Assembly: GCA_963969395.1 (NCBI GenBank)
Contig: OZ017798.1
Location: 15,864,173-15,928,172 of the forward strand
Source of the DNA: Pseudoscleropodium purum
Lineage: Eukaryota; Streptophyta; Bryopsida; Hypnales; Brachytheciaceae
Direction of reading: 5' to 3'
Length of the DNA stretch: 64,000 bases
The first letter of the stretch is position 1. Each line of letters starts with the position of its first letter. The notes beneath the pieces were generated by a model. The model was not told the origin of the DNA and did not search any database. It worked only from the letters and a program-made list of their open reading frames with translations. Below, piece by piece: positions 22,771-34,674 of the stretch. The position numbers were made by a program, and so were the translations under genes.

Positions 22771-25700
22771 TAATCCAAATGATGAAGAACTATAACAACA
22801 ACAAAAATTGGACTACAACAACAACAAAATTTGCATATCTTCCCACCATCTTTTATGGACTCCTATGACATGCTATGAACACTGCTTGGCCAGTCCATCA
22901 ACCAATTAGCAATACAAAGTCAAACTTTGCAATTACATTGTCAATAAAAAGATTTGGTGAAATCTCCATCATTTTTACGCATATACAATGCTTTGCAAGT
23001 CCAATATACAATGTTCAGAGCAACTCTTGATGATTTGAAGTTGAACACTTTTCAAACTGGAAGAGCCCCATAAATAGAAGTCATTATAGTCATTTCAGAC
23101 AATGAAAAAAGAAAGTGACTTATAAATCAACCCATTGTAGCTAGTGCAAGAAAATCTAATGTTTATACAACTTATAAGCAAGAAAATAAACATATCAAAT
23201 CCAACTTTAATTTTATCAAATGAATAGATGAACATTTCACATGTTCAATGCCTTAATTATAAGGTTAACATTTTCTATGCCCAATCAATTGCAATGTGGA
23301 CAAAGGATTCCAATGAGCATGTTTCATAATGTATTGTCAAAGATTATCTATACAACACTAGAGACTTAAAAATATGATCTTAAAGATGAATAGTAATAAA
23401 GATGTAGATGAAAGTTGCATTGCAAATTCTATATTCAAGCATGATGGTCAATACAAGAAGTTTGACATTTATAGATAGACACATTTATTAATACAAGTCT
23501 TGTGAGTTTTTGAAGACCTTTGAAAAATATACAAGCAATCACATGGAATTATTTTGAGCAAAAATATTGCAATTATTGACTTCACAATAGAAAAATGGAC
23601 ATTTGAACTACAATCAGAAGAAAAAACTTTTATAATGTTTTTTTCTTATTATTTCTCAATTGATTTTAGGTTGTTTGATTGAAAGCCAAAGTTTTTTTCA
23701 CCTAGCTATTGGCCTTTTACAACCAAAGAAGTCAATATTACATTTTAGGACAAAACAAAAGTTTAATATAAATCATTACAAATCTATAGTGCAATCTACC
23801 AAGAGTCATTGCCTTCAAAAATAAAATAAAAATGTGCAACTACAACTATCATTGATTGATTACTTTTGTACAAAAAAATGTGAATTGGTAACAATTGTCT
23901 TTCTACATGCAATTTCTATTTCCATGTTTTTATTAATTCAATTTCAATGCACAACAAATTATTGAAAAGAAAAAAGTTATTAACCTTGAAAGGATGAGAC
24001 CTCTCACCAAAGTTCTTTATCCAAAATAATCTTATTTATGAATCAATTGGTGCATTCTTCATTTTTAAAGTATTTTTAAAAATCATCCATCTACCACTTT
24101 AGGTCCAATGCCCTTCTAAGGTTAATACACAAGAACTTAAAGTCATTATTTTATAAATTTTTCAAAAATATAAATCATATTCAAAATCATCTTCAATTCA
24201 ACGTTGACACACAATGTATATAAGATTTTTGTATTTACTAATTTTTATACCATATTGTATAGATCAAATTCAAAATTCAATGTTTAAATTGATAATGAAA
24301 AAAATGGATACAAGACTAAAAGTAACTATACTACTTTTATGCTAGTAATATAAAAGGACATAAAAATTCTAGGACATTATAATGGAAAAATCATGCATGA
24401 AATATTATTTAGCATTAGTTAGCATTGTTGCATTACAATAAGCATGAAAAATGGTCCCCACGGCATGCCAAAGATTGACTGAAAGCCCCCATGTACATCA
24501 AAGCATATTAAGCCACCTCCAATATAAAGGTTGTCATTGCATTTATCTAAAGAAATTTGATAATTAAATTAAATTTTTGGATTGGATGTAGGATTACATC
24601 ACAAAGTTCAGGATTGACGAATTGTTAGAAATTATCATGTAGTTACTATTTTTTCATGGGTGCGTACATTAACTTGCAAGTTATTGCATTGTTATAATGC
24701 ATATGATTACTATGAAGAATTGGCACTACTTTATAATATGTATTAACCATGTGACTTTTAAATATTAATCACAAGTGTGTAAAAGACACAAATTATACAC
24801 AAAAATTTATTATCTTTGTTGTGCATTTTATGTATGTTAAAATACTCAGAAAGTACATGACAATAATGTCATTGCTATTTGAACTATAGTATTCTTATTA
24901 AATTATATCAATGTTCGGAAAACAAATATCATTTTAATTATTAGTAATCTTTTTTTTTATCAAATTTCTTACATCCTATTTCTGATAACCTGATTTAACT
25001 AAATCCATCTTTAATATAGGCTATCAAATTTTAGCTTGAACAAACTCCATCAATAAGCCAACAAGAAACTTGATGATATAGAGAAGACATTGAATCCATC
25101 AATAGGCCAACAAGAAACTTGATGATGTTGGGAAGAATTGCTAGAATTCATGTGTGGAGAGGTCCTTCATATACAGAAATCCATTATTTGGCATGGCAAA
25201 GGATATGGGATAACTTGAAGATGAGAGCTTCAAGCTCATTGTCAACTTCAGTTATTGTAGTTCGTCGGTGTAGAAATTGTATTCAAAGACAGGTTTATAA
25301 ATGTAAAAAAAATTGTCCATTCCAACCTGTTTCTGAATTCTGTACATAACTTTTTATAAAAATCTCAAAATCACAAACAGATTTTTGGAGGTGAAATTTA
25401 GTTTCATTGTACAACTTTTTTTAGTTCAAAGTTTTTAAGAAAAAGTTGATTTACTATGCCTCAATGAGGTCTAAAGTGTGCTGATTTTACAAAGTTAGCT
25501 TTTCAATCGACTTATTACAAAAGTTGTAAATTTTTAAAAAAATGCAATGTTAGTGCAAGAACTATGCATGGACATGATGTAGTGTGATTATTGCACTAAC
25601 TTCATATGTCTTAAATAGCACGAATGTTGCACAAAGTTAGTCGCCTATCGCTAAACTACGGAAGTCATGCATATTTTGTTAAGCATAGTTATTGTGCAAC

Positions 25701-26902
25701 TTTAGCACTTCATATTCAAATATCAATAACATGCGCAAATTGCATAGTGCTAGTGAATGTTAATATCATGCGGTAATAATATTTCTAAATGAACAAATGT
25801 AACATGAAAACAATGCCCAACAATAATCGTACAATTACTATTGACAATTCATGACAAGGGAACTTTGTGATGTAGATGTACTAGAAATTGATTCAAGGCT
25901 CAATTTGAGATTCAAATAAGAACTTCATTATTCAAAAACTAATATATAAATCCTAAAATTTTGTAACTATGCTTTATTAAAAATACACTTCAAAACTCCC
26001 ATTTCTATTGCAAAGGGCAAGACATTTAAAATCTTGATCTTTTTCATATTCAACCATAGGATCTTGCCCTTGATTATTGTCTAAATTCAAGTTGCTTGAT
26101 ACTAGCTAACCCATTTTTTTTTATCGCCCCCCTATTTTGGTTATATAGGCTACTCTCTTTTTGATCAAGTAGAAATAAGCAATGATCAATTATGGCATAG
26201 TTCTGGGTGCAATTATGGCACATTATTATTGGTTGCAGGACTCTCAATATTGCAAATGAAACTTAGTTGATTTTGCAACCAGCCCATGGTTGGAGATAGG
26301 AAGATCTATATGACTAATTTAGGTTGAACAAAATCTTCAACCAAAAAATTCATAGTAATGATGTTTTGAAAAATAAAATTTTGAAAATTATGGAATCCTT
26401 CCAAATTTTATTTTTATATACAAAAGAATTTCTCTATTCAAAAAACTTGCGCTCTAGATATGCATAATTGCTTAAGTAGTTGGAAATGGGTCATCTACCT
26501 TAGATACTCTTGCTAACCTTGTCATTTTCTTATGGATCTCCGAAGGCTCTAATAGTGCTGATATTTGAATTGTAAATCTTCTACTATTATTGTTTGAGTA
26601 ATGTTGTTGTAGTCTACACCTCCAAATTGCCTTCTTTGTTGTTGATTTTTTTTCCAACCTACTCTAAAATTACCATCAATAGTTTGCCCTTCATTTGCTT
26701 TTGAACTTTATTTGTGTAAGTTTACCCTCTAAGGACCATTTGTCTTCTCAAGGGACAACATAGATTTTGGATAGGTTTCTATGAACTCAATTTTTAGTGA
26801 ATTTTTATGAAATTGTTTCATAAGATAAAAAAAAACTTATTGACTTTTGGGAAATGTAATTTTTCTTTCAATTGGTACTCGGGCACAAAAGTTATACCAC
26901 AT
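22771..26902. other. AT-rich intergenic DNA
   Basis: No gene is visible. The stretch includes a half-copy of the foldback repeat family at about 25330-25500 and a stretch at 25190-25240 ('atgggataacttgaagatgagagctt') that recurs near 32810-32840. Confidence 0.5.
25330..25500. repeat. foldback-family half copy
   Basis: This resembles the right arm of the hairpin at 30337-30497. It has 'cataactttttat', 'aacagatttttggag.tgaaa', 'agttcaaagttttt' and 'tttactatg' in the same order, but more diverged. Confidence 0.5.
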
Positions 26903-27182
26903 ATTAGATGAAATTTGAGGCCTCCAATAGCCCATTGCCGTCATTGTTCCTCCGTTGTTCTCCCGCAGTGAACGATACAGCCGATTGTTCCCCCCCCAAT
27001 TTATTTATTTTTAATTCTTAATTCTTAGAATGCAAAAAAAATTGAAAAAAAAATTTCATTGTTTTTTTGGGCAATGACGTGGCACTCTCTTGGCCATGTC
27101 AGACTACATCATTGGCTTCATTCACTACGTTCTAAGGGCCAGATTACTCACAATCTCTTGGAGGCCTCAAATTTCATCTAAT
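26903..27182. mobile_element. 280-bp MITE with perfect 25-bp terminal inverted repeats
   Basis: The left terminal repeat (26903-26927) begins attagatgaaatttgaggcc. Its exact reverse complement ends the element at 27158-27182. The interior includes a poly-C tract and 'aatgacgtggcac...gccatgtcag', a weak palindrome also seen in the related elements. It has no coding capacity. The class resembles short non-autonomous DNA transposons; the superfamily is not determined. Confidence 0.8.
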
Positions 27183-28809
27183 GAAAACTAAAGTTAATGC
27201 CTAAATTGAACTCGATGGGTAGAAAAAAATTCATAAAAATTTGAAATAAAAATTTGAAATTTTTTTTCTTATAGATTATGCTTTTATCTCCATGAAAGCT
27301 TTGATTCATTCCATTTAGATTTGTGATGTGAAAATTATGGAGCATAAACTTGTTTTGTGGGCAATTTGAGCATTTAAAAACAACATATAGGATTCATTTT
27401 TGAGCTCAATTCTCACCCTTATAAATGGTTACAAAATGACTCATTTTGATTTCAAAAGTAGCTAGTAAAGTGATTTGGAATTTGCTTCATTTAGATGGAA
27501 GTTAACATTGCATGTAACGAGAGATAGAATATGGAGCAACAATGGTAAATGGATGAGGAGTAGATAAAAATTGCCGACAATTTTCAAGTTGATGCCATGA
27601 TAAAGTAATAAGTCAAATAGTGCATGTGGCAAAAAATAAAACATGTATGAATTGAGTAATCTCCAAGTTTGATTAAAGAATGATGAAGTATCTAGTTTGA
27701 GCAAATAGAGCTGTCTAATAATGACCAAGAAGTATTTTTTTAAGTCCTTATAGATGTCTAATTAATATTGAGCACCTCCTCACTTGAAAATGTGATCATT
27801 GCTATCTTATAAACTTACAGACCATTGAAATGGTGTTTCTACTTTGCTTAAGGTGATAAACATTGTTCTTCAAAGAGATAGTTTACCTTCCTAAATTCTT
27901 AAAAGAGTTCACAAGAAATTAAATTTAGATTTCCACATAGTTTGGAGAAATTTTTTTGCATCAACAAAAGCTTTGAAAGGTACAATGAGTAATGATTTTG
28001 ATGAAGACTGTTGGAAGAGGCCAAGGAGCTAAGGTAGCTCACAATCAAACTGTAATGAACATATTACAATTACAAGAACAAAGTCAAGAGTGGAGTAGCT
28101 CTATGAAGGTTGACAATTGGGAGTGATCTTGGTTTTTTAATTGAAGGTCATGGCAAATTGAAAGCTTATCTTGAGCTTATTATAACTCAAATAGAGAGAA
28201 AAAAGTGACCTTGAAATTCAAAATTGAAGAACCAAATTGTCATGACAAGCATTGGGGGCTTATCCCAAAAGTCAATAGGTGAACAAAGATAAAAGATTGA
28301 ATTTGTGTATACTACCCTTTTGTTTCCTATTCAAATTGACAAAAATGAAGGCTAGTATAACTAACAAAGGGACAACAATGTTAAGCTTCTTGCAGAAAAC
28401 CATGAGCTATTATAAAATGTCTCTAAAAAGGTGGGGGGTGAAGAATTGAAGCATCAAATTGTTGCATATCATTGGAGAGGTAGATAACATTAAATAGAGA
28501 CCCTACAAAAGACTATAAAAAGGTACAAGGGACATGGATAGAAATCATGCAATGCTAAGGCAAACGACATGTCTCACTAGTAGAAAATGACGTCCAAATC
28601 AACATAAAATCAACATATTTTTTTGATTTGGATATTGTAATGTCCATTTTCACATTTTTTTTGTTAATGGTGACATTTTTTTTGTTCATTTGGATAGTAC
28701 AGTGATGAAAACAACAAAATTTTGTTGAACATTTTGGGAACCTTTTGGAATCATTTGGAATCTTCATTGTACAATGTATTTTTCTTTTAAATTAAGTATT
28801 CACATACTA
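27183..28809. other. AT-rich intergenic DNA
   Basis: I see no supported gene. The left edge (about 27290-27400) is related to the repeat at 20120-20460. Confidence 0.5.
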
Positions 28810-29350
28810 TTTGGTGTCCATTAAGTTAGCAGACTTTAAAAGTAATTTGTGCATAATAAATGAACTTTTTTTTAAAAACTTTAAACTGAAAAAAGTTGTG
28901 AAATTGAATCAAATTTCATCTCCAACAATCCATTTGAGATTTCAATTCTTCAATCAAAAGTTATAAACAAAATTCAAAGAAGTGTTGAAAAATTTTCTTA
29001 AAAATTTAGCAAACTTTAGGGGCCATTTTGGCATAGTAAAAGAATTTTTTGGAAAAACCTTTGAATGAAGAGAAGTTGAAAACTCAAGAATTAATTCATC
29101 TCTAATAATCCATTTGAAGTTTTCATCCTCCAATCAAAATTTATGGACAAAATTTAGAGAAGATGTTCAAAAATGTCAAAAGTAATGATTTTCCAACCTC
29201 TCTCTGAAATTTGTCCAAAACTTTTGAATAAAATCTCCAAACCTCAAACAGAATTTTGGAGATGAAAGTTTGTTTGAATTAACAATTTTTATTAATTTAA
29301 AATGTTTTCAAAAAAAAAATTCTACTATGCCAAAACAACCTCCAAAGTTT
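28810..29350. repeat. diverged foldback-family array
   Basis: Three arm-like copies of the hairpin repeat lie here: left-type at about 28815-28990, left-type at about 29010-29175, and right-type (inverted) at about 29190-29345. The last two form an imperfect foldback. Common landmarks are 'aaattcagagaag' and 'agcagactt', and the 'tccaa.aatc..tttgagatt' block. Confidence 0.55.
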
Positions 29351-29589
29351 GTTGAATTTATATAAAAATAATTTCCAACACTTATCTCCATTTTGTTTAT
29401 AACTTTTAATTGGAGGATTAACATCTTCAAGGAATTATTATAATTTGAAGTTCAAAGTTCTTTAAAATTTAGTTATAGAATTTAGAAATGTTGATTACAA
29501 TCATGATTAGCTTATAATGTTGTACTAAATGATGAAAATCCGATGTTATTATTTCTTCTTCAACAATATTTGAAATTGAGTTATAAAAA

Positions 29590-30110
29590 AGATATCAAAA
29601 TTTATTTTAGAGTACAAATTTCACAACTACCAATAAATTAAAAATCTTTATAATTTCCATCTCATTAATCAAAATAGAGTACTTCAAAGATTTTTATATT
29701 AAAATAAATTTAAGAAATCAAATTGAAATGTTTATTTTTATAAAAAGTGATATTTTGAAAATTTTGTTGAGATTTCCAAATTCCCTAAAAATTAATAAAA
29801 ATTACATATGCTATAGTTACTTTCCAATCACATAATCAAAAGTTATAAAAGTTTTTGTGCCTTAAAGCTACTCTTTGGGCACATGTCTTGTGAAAACTTT
29901 AAAGCAAAGAAATTAAAAATGTTGTCCCAAATGGTTAGGTTTTATTTTTCAAACTATTTACCCAAAATGTGTATATCAATCTTAGAACTTGCAACTTTCC
30001 TTTATATGTTGAAAAAATATGTTGGAAATATATACTAAAAACTTTAAAAAAAAATTCATATTCATGCTTCAAGGAAATAATATATAGATAAAAACAAGAA
30101 TTTAATAGGT
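29590..30110. repeat. dispersed repeat segments B then A (copy 2)
   Basis: 29590-29900 matches 340-650, and 29920-30110 matches 46-215. The order is therefore swapped relative to the copy at the window start. Confidence 0.6.
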
Positions 30111-30134
30111 TAATCATTCACAAATTGGTGTTTT

Positions 30135-30497
30135 TAAAAGTCAGCAGACTTCAAGCGCCGTTTTCACATAATAAACCACCTTTTTTGTAAAAACTTTCAA
30201 CTACGAAAAGTTGAGAAATGAAAATACCTTTCGTCTCCAAAAATCTGTTTTCAATTTGGAGTCTCAAATAAAAAGTTATGGACAAAATTCAGAGAGGGGT
30301 TGGAATGGTCATTTTTCTTTGACACTTTTAAGCACCTTCTCTGAATTTTGTCCATAACTTTTTATTTGAGACTCCAAATTGAAAACAGATTTTTGGAGAC
30401 GAAAGGTATTTTCATTTCCCAACTTTTCATAGTTGAAAGTTTTTACAAAAAAGGTGGTTTATTATGTGAAAACGACTTTTGAAGTTTATTGACTTTA
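30135..30497. repeat. long near-perfect foldback (hairpin)
   Basis: The left arm (about 30135-30300) and right arm (about 30337-30497) are reverse complements. The inner roughly 112 bp differ at only about three positions, and the loop is about 36 bp. It is non-coding. A transcript would fold into a long double-stranded RNA. Arm identity far exceeds that of its relatives at 25.3 and 28.8-29.3 kb, so it is the youngest member here. Confidence 0.9.
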
Positions 30498-30565
30498 CAA
30501 GGCAAATGCTAAAACAACGAAAAACTAGTTAAATAAAAAACATTTATTTTCATGGACATGTGAAC

Positions 30566-30640
30566 ATATTGGTGGTTCATTGGTACATGATTGTGGAGTT
30601 TCACCTTGAAGGTCCTAGGTTCAAACCTTTGAGGCAACCC
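30566..30640 (+). ncRNA. tRNA-like sequence (SINE head or tRNA pseudogene)
   Basis: An A-box-like block (tggttcattggta, 30573-30585) is followed at the correct tRNA spacing by a consensus B box (GGTTCAAACC, 30618-30627). Counting from the A box, GGTTC starts at tRNA position 53. Acceptor-stem pairing is poor, so this is not a working tRNA. It is better read as the pol III promoter head of a SINE. Non-tRNA sequence follows up to the MITE at 30720, and I see no clear SINE tail. Confidence 0.5.
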
Positions 30641-30719
30641 ACCCACATGGCCTACCTATGTACCAGGTGCCATGTGGCAATCCCTTATTGGTCAATAATT
30701 TTTATTTATGCGATTAAAA

Positions 30720-31026
30720 CATTAGAAGATTTTTAGGGCCTCTGGATGCCTACAAGCTATCATAGCCTGTGAACACAGGAAACAAGTTCGGCATAACGGT
30801 CTAACGTGGCCAAGACCCTGCCACGTCATTGACCAATTTTTTTCTTTTAAATTAAATTAAATTAAATTAAATTTCTTTTTTGCAATTGGAAACTAAATTT
30901 AATTTTTTTATGAAAGTTTTTTTTCTGACAGCGGGCCGTTCCCCTTGTTGCAAGGGACAATTGCGGGGGAACAAGCTTGAAACAGGCTTGAAATAGGCTT
31001 TTGAACCCCCAAAAACTCTTCTAATG
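30720..31026. mobile_element. 307-bp MITE
   Basis: The left end 'cattagaagatttttaggg' and the right end (reverse complement 'cattagaagagtttttgggg') form terminal inverted repeats. The interior carries 'aacgtggc...gccacgtca', related to the element at 26903, and a (TTAAA)n run at 30847-30873. The right half is rich in short G/C blocks (gttccccttg...gggggaac). Confidence 0.65.
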
Positions 31027-31160
31027 TTGGTGAATTTTAATTGGTGAAAATGAACATTTTTTGTTGCCAAATTAATATGTTGCTATGCTCAACAAAAAAA
31101 TGTTCATTTTCATGCCAAATCAATATTTTTTTGCTATGTAGTGTCCAAGTCAATACATCC

Positions 31161-31290
31161 CATTAGAAGAGTTTTAGGGGGTCCAAAAGCCTATTTCGGG
31201 CCTATTCCCCTGCAGTTGTTCCCCGTAGCGAGGGGAACAGCTCGTTGTCAGAATTTTTTTTTTCATTAAAAAAAAAAAAAAAAGGCCGCC
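31161..31290. mobile_element. partial MITE copy, inverted relative to right half of 30720 element
   Basis: It starts with the same terminal sequence, 'cattagaagagttttaggg', and continues into the G/C block (gttccccgtagcgagggg). It stops at a poly-T/poly-A junction. Together with the right half of the preceding element it makes an imperfect foldback spanning about 30915-31250. Confidence 0.6.
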
Positions 31291-34200
31291 AAATGCAAAA
31301 AACAAAAAACAATAGGTGTGAAAGGAAAGTGCTAGCATGTGAATGTAGAATCTATGAGCCTATGAGTCTATATTATAAATACCTTCTATAGTTATAGGTA
31401 TCTATATTATAGGTACCTATATTATAGACTCTTTTCATATTATAGTATGTTATAGATACAAATGTTATAAATACCTTTAAATGGTTGTAGGTACATACCT
31501 ACAATTAGATTCTAGGCTCATAAGTTTATGTTTTTACATTTACACACTAGCATCATTGGGAGTAGAGAAGGACAATACAACTTGAATCAAGGTGTAGGGA
31601 GAACTTCGAGACATGCAATGTTTAGGCAAGAAGACGGAGCCAGGGACTCAATAGTCAATACATGTAAAATTTGTATACCAACTAGGTTCAAAGAATATTT
31701 TAGGGAGGTATTACTTTTTTTGGGGGGGGAGGGGATATAAAGAATCCTATTGTTATCTTAAATGCTAACACTACATAATTAAAGAAAGGGTTCATTTATA
31801 ATTTTTTTTTGGCGGGGGGGATTCCTTTTCAAGTGAGAGTTGTTTATTTTAATTTTAAATTTTTCAATACACACCAACATGCAAAAATAGAAACACTAAC
31901 TTCCTAAATTACAACTTTATTATTAAATTCTACATATTTATTCTAGCTAGGTATATGGTAGCTTTTTTGTTACAATCCTAAGCCATTTATAGGTTTTTAT
32001 TTTCAACCTTTGAGCAATCAATGACTACAACATTGTACATTTAATGTATTAAATTGACTCTCACCCTTCCAAACCCAACTTTGTTAGAAAGTTGTTAGCC
32101 TTGAATGTTGTCAAGCAACACTTTTGAATAAATTTGGTGCTATATTACTTTAAAATTGGAAAACAATACATATTTTATAATACCCTTTGTAGGTGTAATG
32201 CCATAAATGACTTTTTTGGTACCATACAATATAAGAAGTAGTTTTCAAATTATTTCTTCCATACATTTGTTGGGACCCTATGTTTGGATGGCAAGGGCAC
32301 AAATGATGGCTAGGTATTGTGATTCATGAACACTATAAGAAAATAGGGCCCTAATCAACAAAATTTTAGTGCATTTGTATTGATTATGACAAATTTCTTT
32401 TAAGCTCTAGAAATCTAGCACCTTTCAAAATATCAATCAATATACTTGTGTTGATCCAAGAAAAATATTTGCTTAGATGATTTGGCTATCCTTTGAACAT
32501 CATTTTCATTTTCCCACCTATTGTAGTAGTTGGGCAAGGTTGGTGGAAAATAATTATTTAAAAGTATGCAGATAAATGAATAAGAGAAATTATCTAATTC
32601 AACAAAAGTTAAGTAACCAAGATGTTGTAAAAATTAAAAAGGCAAGATGTTAACAAAAAAGTTCAAAATAAGGTCCAATGGTTGTCTACCATCAAGAGAT
32701 TTTTGATTGTCAAGGTGAAGGACTTACTTCATTGATATTTGGTGAGGATGATGGGTGGAAAGGTTGATTTAATAATGAAATTCATTGTCTTTCATGAATC
32801 TTCAAAAGTATGGGATAACTTAAAGATGAGAGCTTGACTGCTATAATATATATTGTCCTATAACATTTTATATGAAATAGGCTCATCAACCCTTATTGAA
32901 CTCCACTTGATGGATGGTCTTCTTGCTTCTTTGACAAGATATGACAATAAAATACCAAGGTAACAACATAAAATTGCCACATGTTTGCAAGACCATCTCA
33001 TCTAGATTCTTGGCTATTATGTATAGTCTCTATATATGAGAACTTGGATGGATTATAAAGATTCCTATTTTTAATACTTTGAAAATTCATAGTTCATTCA
33101 CACAAAGTTTTAAAAATGAATTAGAAAATTTAGAAACCCCTTTTAATTACCAAAAAGACTCCAACAAATTTTTTCTTAATTTCAAAATAGCAATTATGCT
33201 CAAGCCTTTATTTATAGGCATTTAACTGTTGTTACTTTAGTAGATAATTTTTTCCTATATTAGTCAAATTGAGATTAGAAAAGCAAATCATGATGATATG
33301 TTTTTCTAGTCTTGATAATTGGTGATTTCCATAACTTGACAAAAACATTTTATTTCAAAACACTTGTAGAAGCTTGTTCTTAGGCTTTAGAAAAACTTTA
33401 AGAACACCTTTAAGATGTAAGCAAGCCAAGTAGTATACTAAGTAAGCTTCTTGACAATTATTGAATTAAATATTTTTTTAGGACAAAACAAAAGCGCCCT
33501 TTGTATTGAGCTCCAGATCTTTAGTAAGAGAACTAAAGAGGAATAACATGCATGAGGCATATCGAAGGATTCTTTCAATCCTAATACATGTAATGCCAAC
33601 AATAACTAAGTATATTGGCTTGAGATTATGATGACATTACATCCTACTATAACTTTGTTGGTCTTCTATAGGTAGGACTTGCAATTTGCCCTCAAAAAAT
33701 TAATATTAAATGAAGTTAAAGAGTGAAATGTGCATTGGTAACCATAATTTGTCAAGAGCACTATAAATTTTTATCTTTTAGCTATCTTTTGAAGTGATTT
33801 GTTATCTTTGTCCAATGTCTAAATTTGGATTTTCTTGTACCTATTCAATATACTTCTAAATGCTCTTCCAATGTTAAAAATTTCAATTCTAATAAAAATG
33901 AAATGGAAAAGTTAAAAGCTACAATGAGCACCCAAAAATATGCCGCTGACCTTAAACTTCCATCTTCACTCTGTGTACATCTTTAAAATCAATTTTGTAC
34001 CTAGGTAAAAGAAATGCTATTAGAACCAAACTTTGTACCTTCATAACTTTTGCACACAATATCAAAATATCACGTTTTTTGGTGCGTTAGAACCTCCTTT
34101 TACTTGACAATAAGAAAATATAAAAAAAATCCAACAATATAATAATATTAGTTGAGTATAATAGCAATTAGTGGTGGTTTGGAGGGTACCTACCTCATAC

Positions 34201-34674
34201 GGAGCGTGTGGCAGCGGAGTCTATTGAGAACATCCTTGCCTCACACTGAGGCACTCATATGAGGCTGCGAAGCTCCCACAAAGGCTCTCCACGTTCCCAA
34301 GTTCCGTGAGGTTTTCGATAGTTCCCCGAGCTCCCCGTCCTGGACCCTCTCCTCGCTGCCCCTTTCCATCTGCCATCTGCCCGGCTCTCTTTGCTGCCCG
34401 GCCCAGGTCTGATTCCCAAGTCCGTCCAGGTCTTACTGGCGAGGGTGGAGCTGCTACCTTCCTTACACTAAGCTTACCTTCCAGCGTTCTACGAAGCGCG
34501 CTTGGTCTAGATTATCTGAAATAGCGGCACGGAGGAACAGCAAAATTTCCGAGTTCAATTCAGTGCACAGGAGGGAGGACATGAGGAGCTGTGGTTGAAT
34601 TTGGTACACGGAGAGGGACATGTGGAGCTGGAGCTGACGGAAGGGAAATTGCAAGCGGATTGGGGCGCGGTGAA
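31291..34674. other. AT-rich intergenic DNA, then TerC promoter and 5' leader
   Basis: No gene is visible to about 34190. G-rich runs occur near 31717-31732 and 31806-31820. From about 34190 the composition rises sharply; this is the presumed promoter and leader of the TerC gene. The open frame beginning at 34306 has no ATG and looks like leader sequence. Confidence 0.5.
33720..33890. repeat. dispersed repeat (pair with 50905-51075)
   Basis: This aligns by eye with 50905-51075. Shared blocks include 'gaaatgtgcattggtaaccat/taaagtgcattgataaccat', 'tgacaag/tgtcaag', 'gaagtgattt/aaagtgattt' and 'ttgtacctattcaa/ttgtacctactcaa'. Confidence 0.6.

Noticed and set aside
30566..30640. Functional tRNA gene
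   Set aside because: Box spacing is correct but the acceptor and anticodon stems do not pair well.
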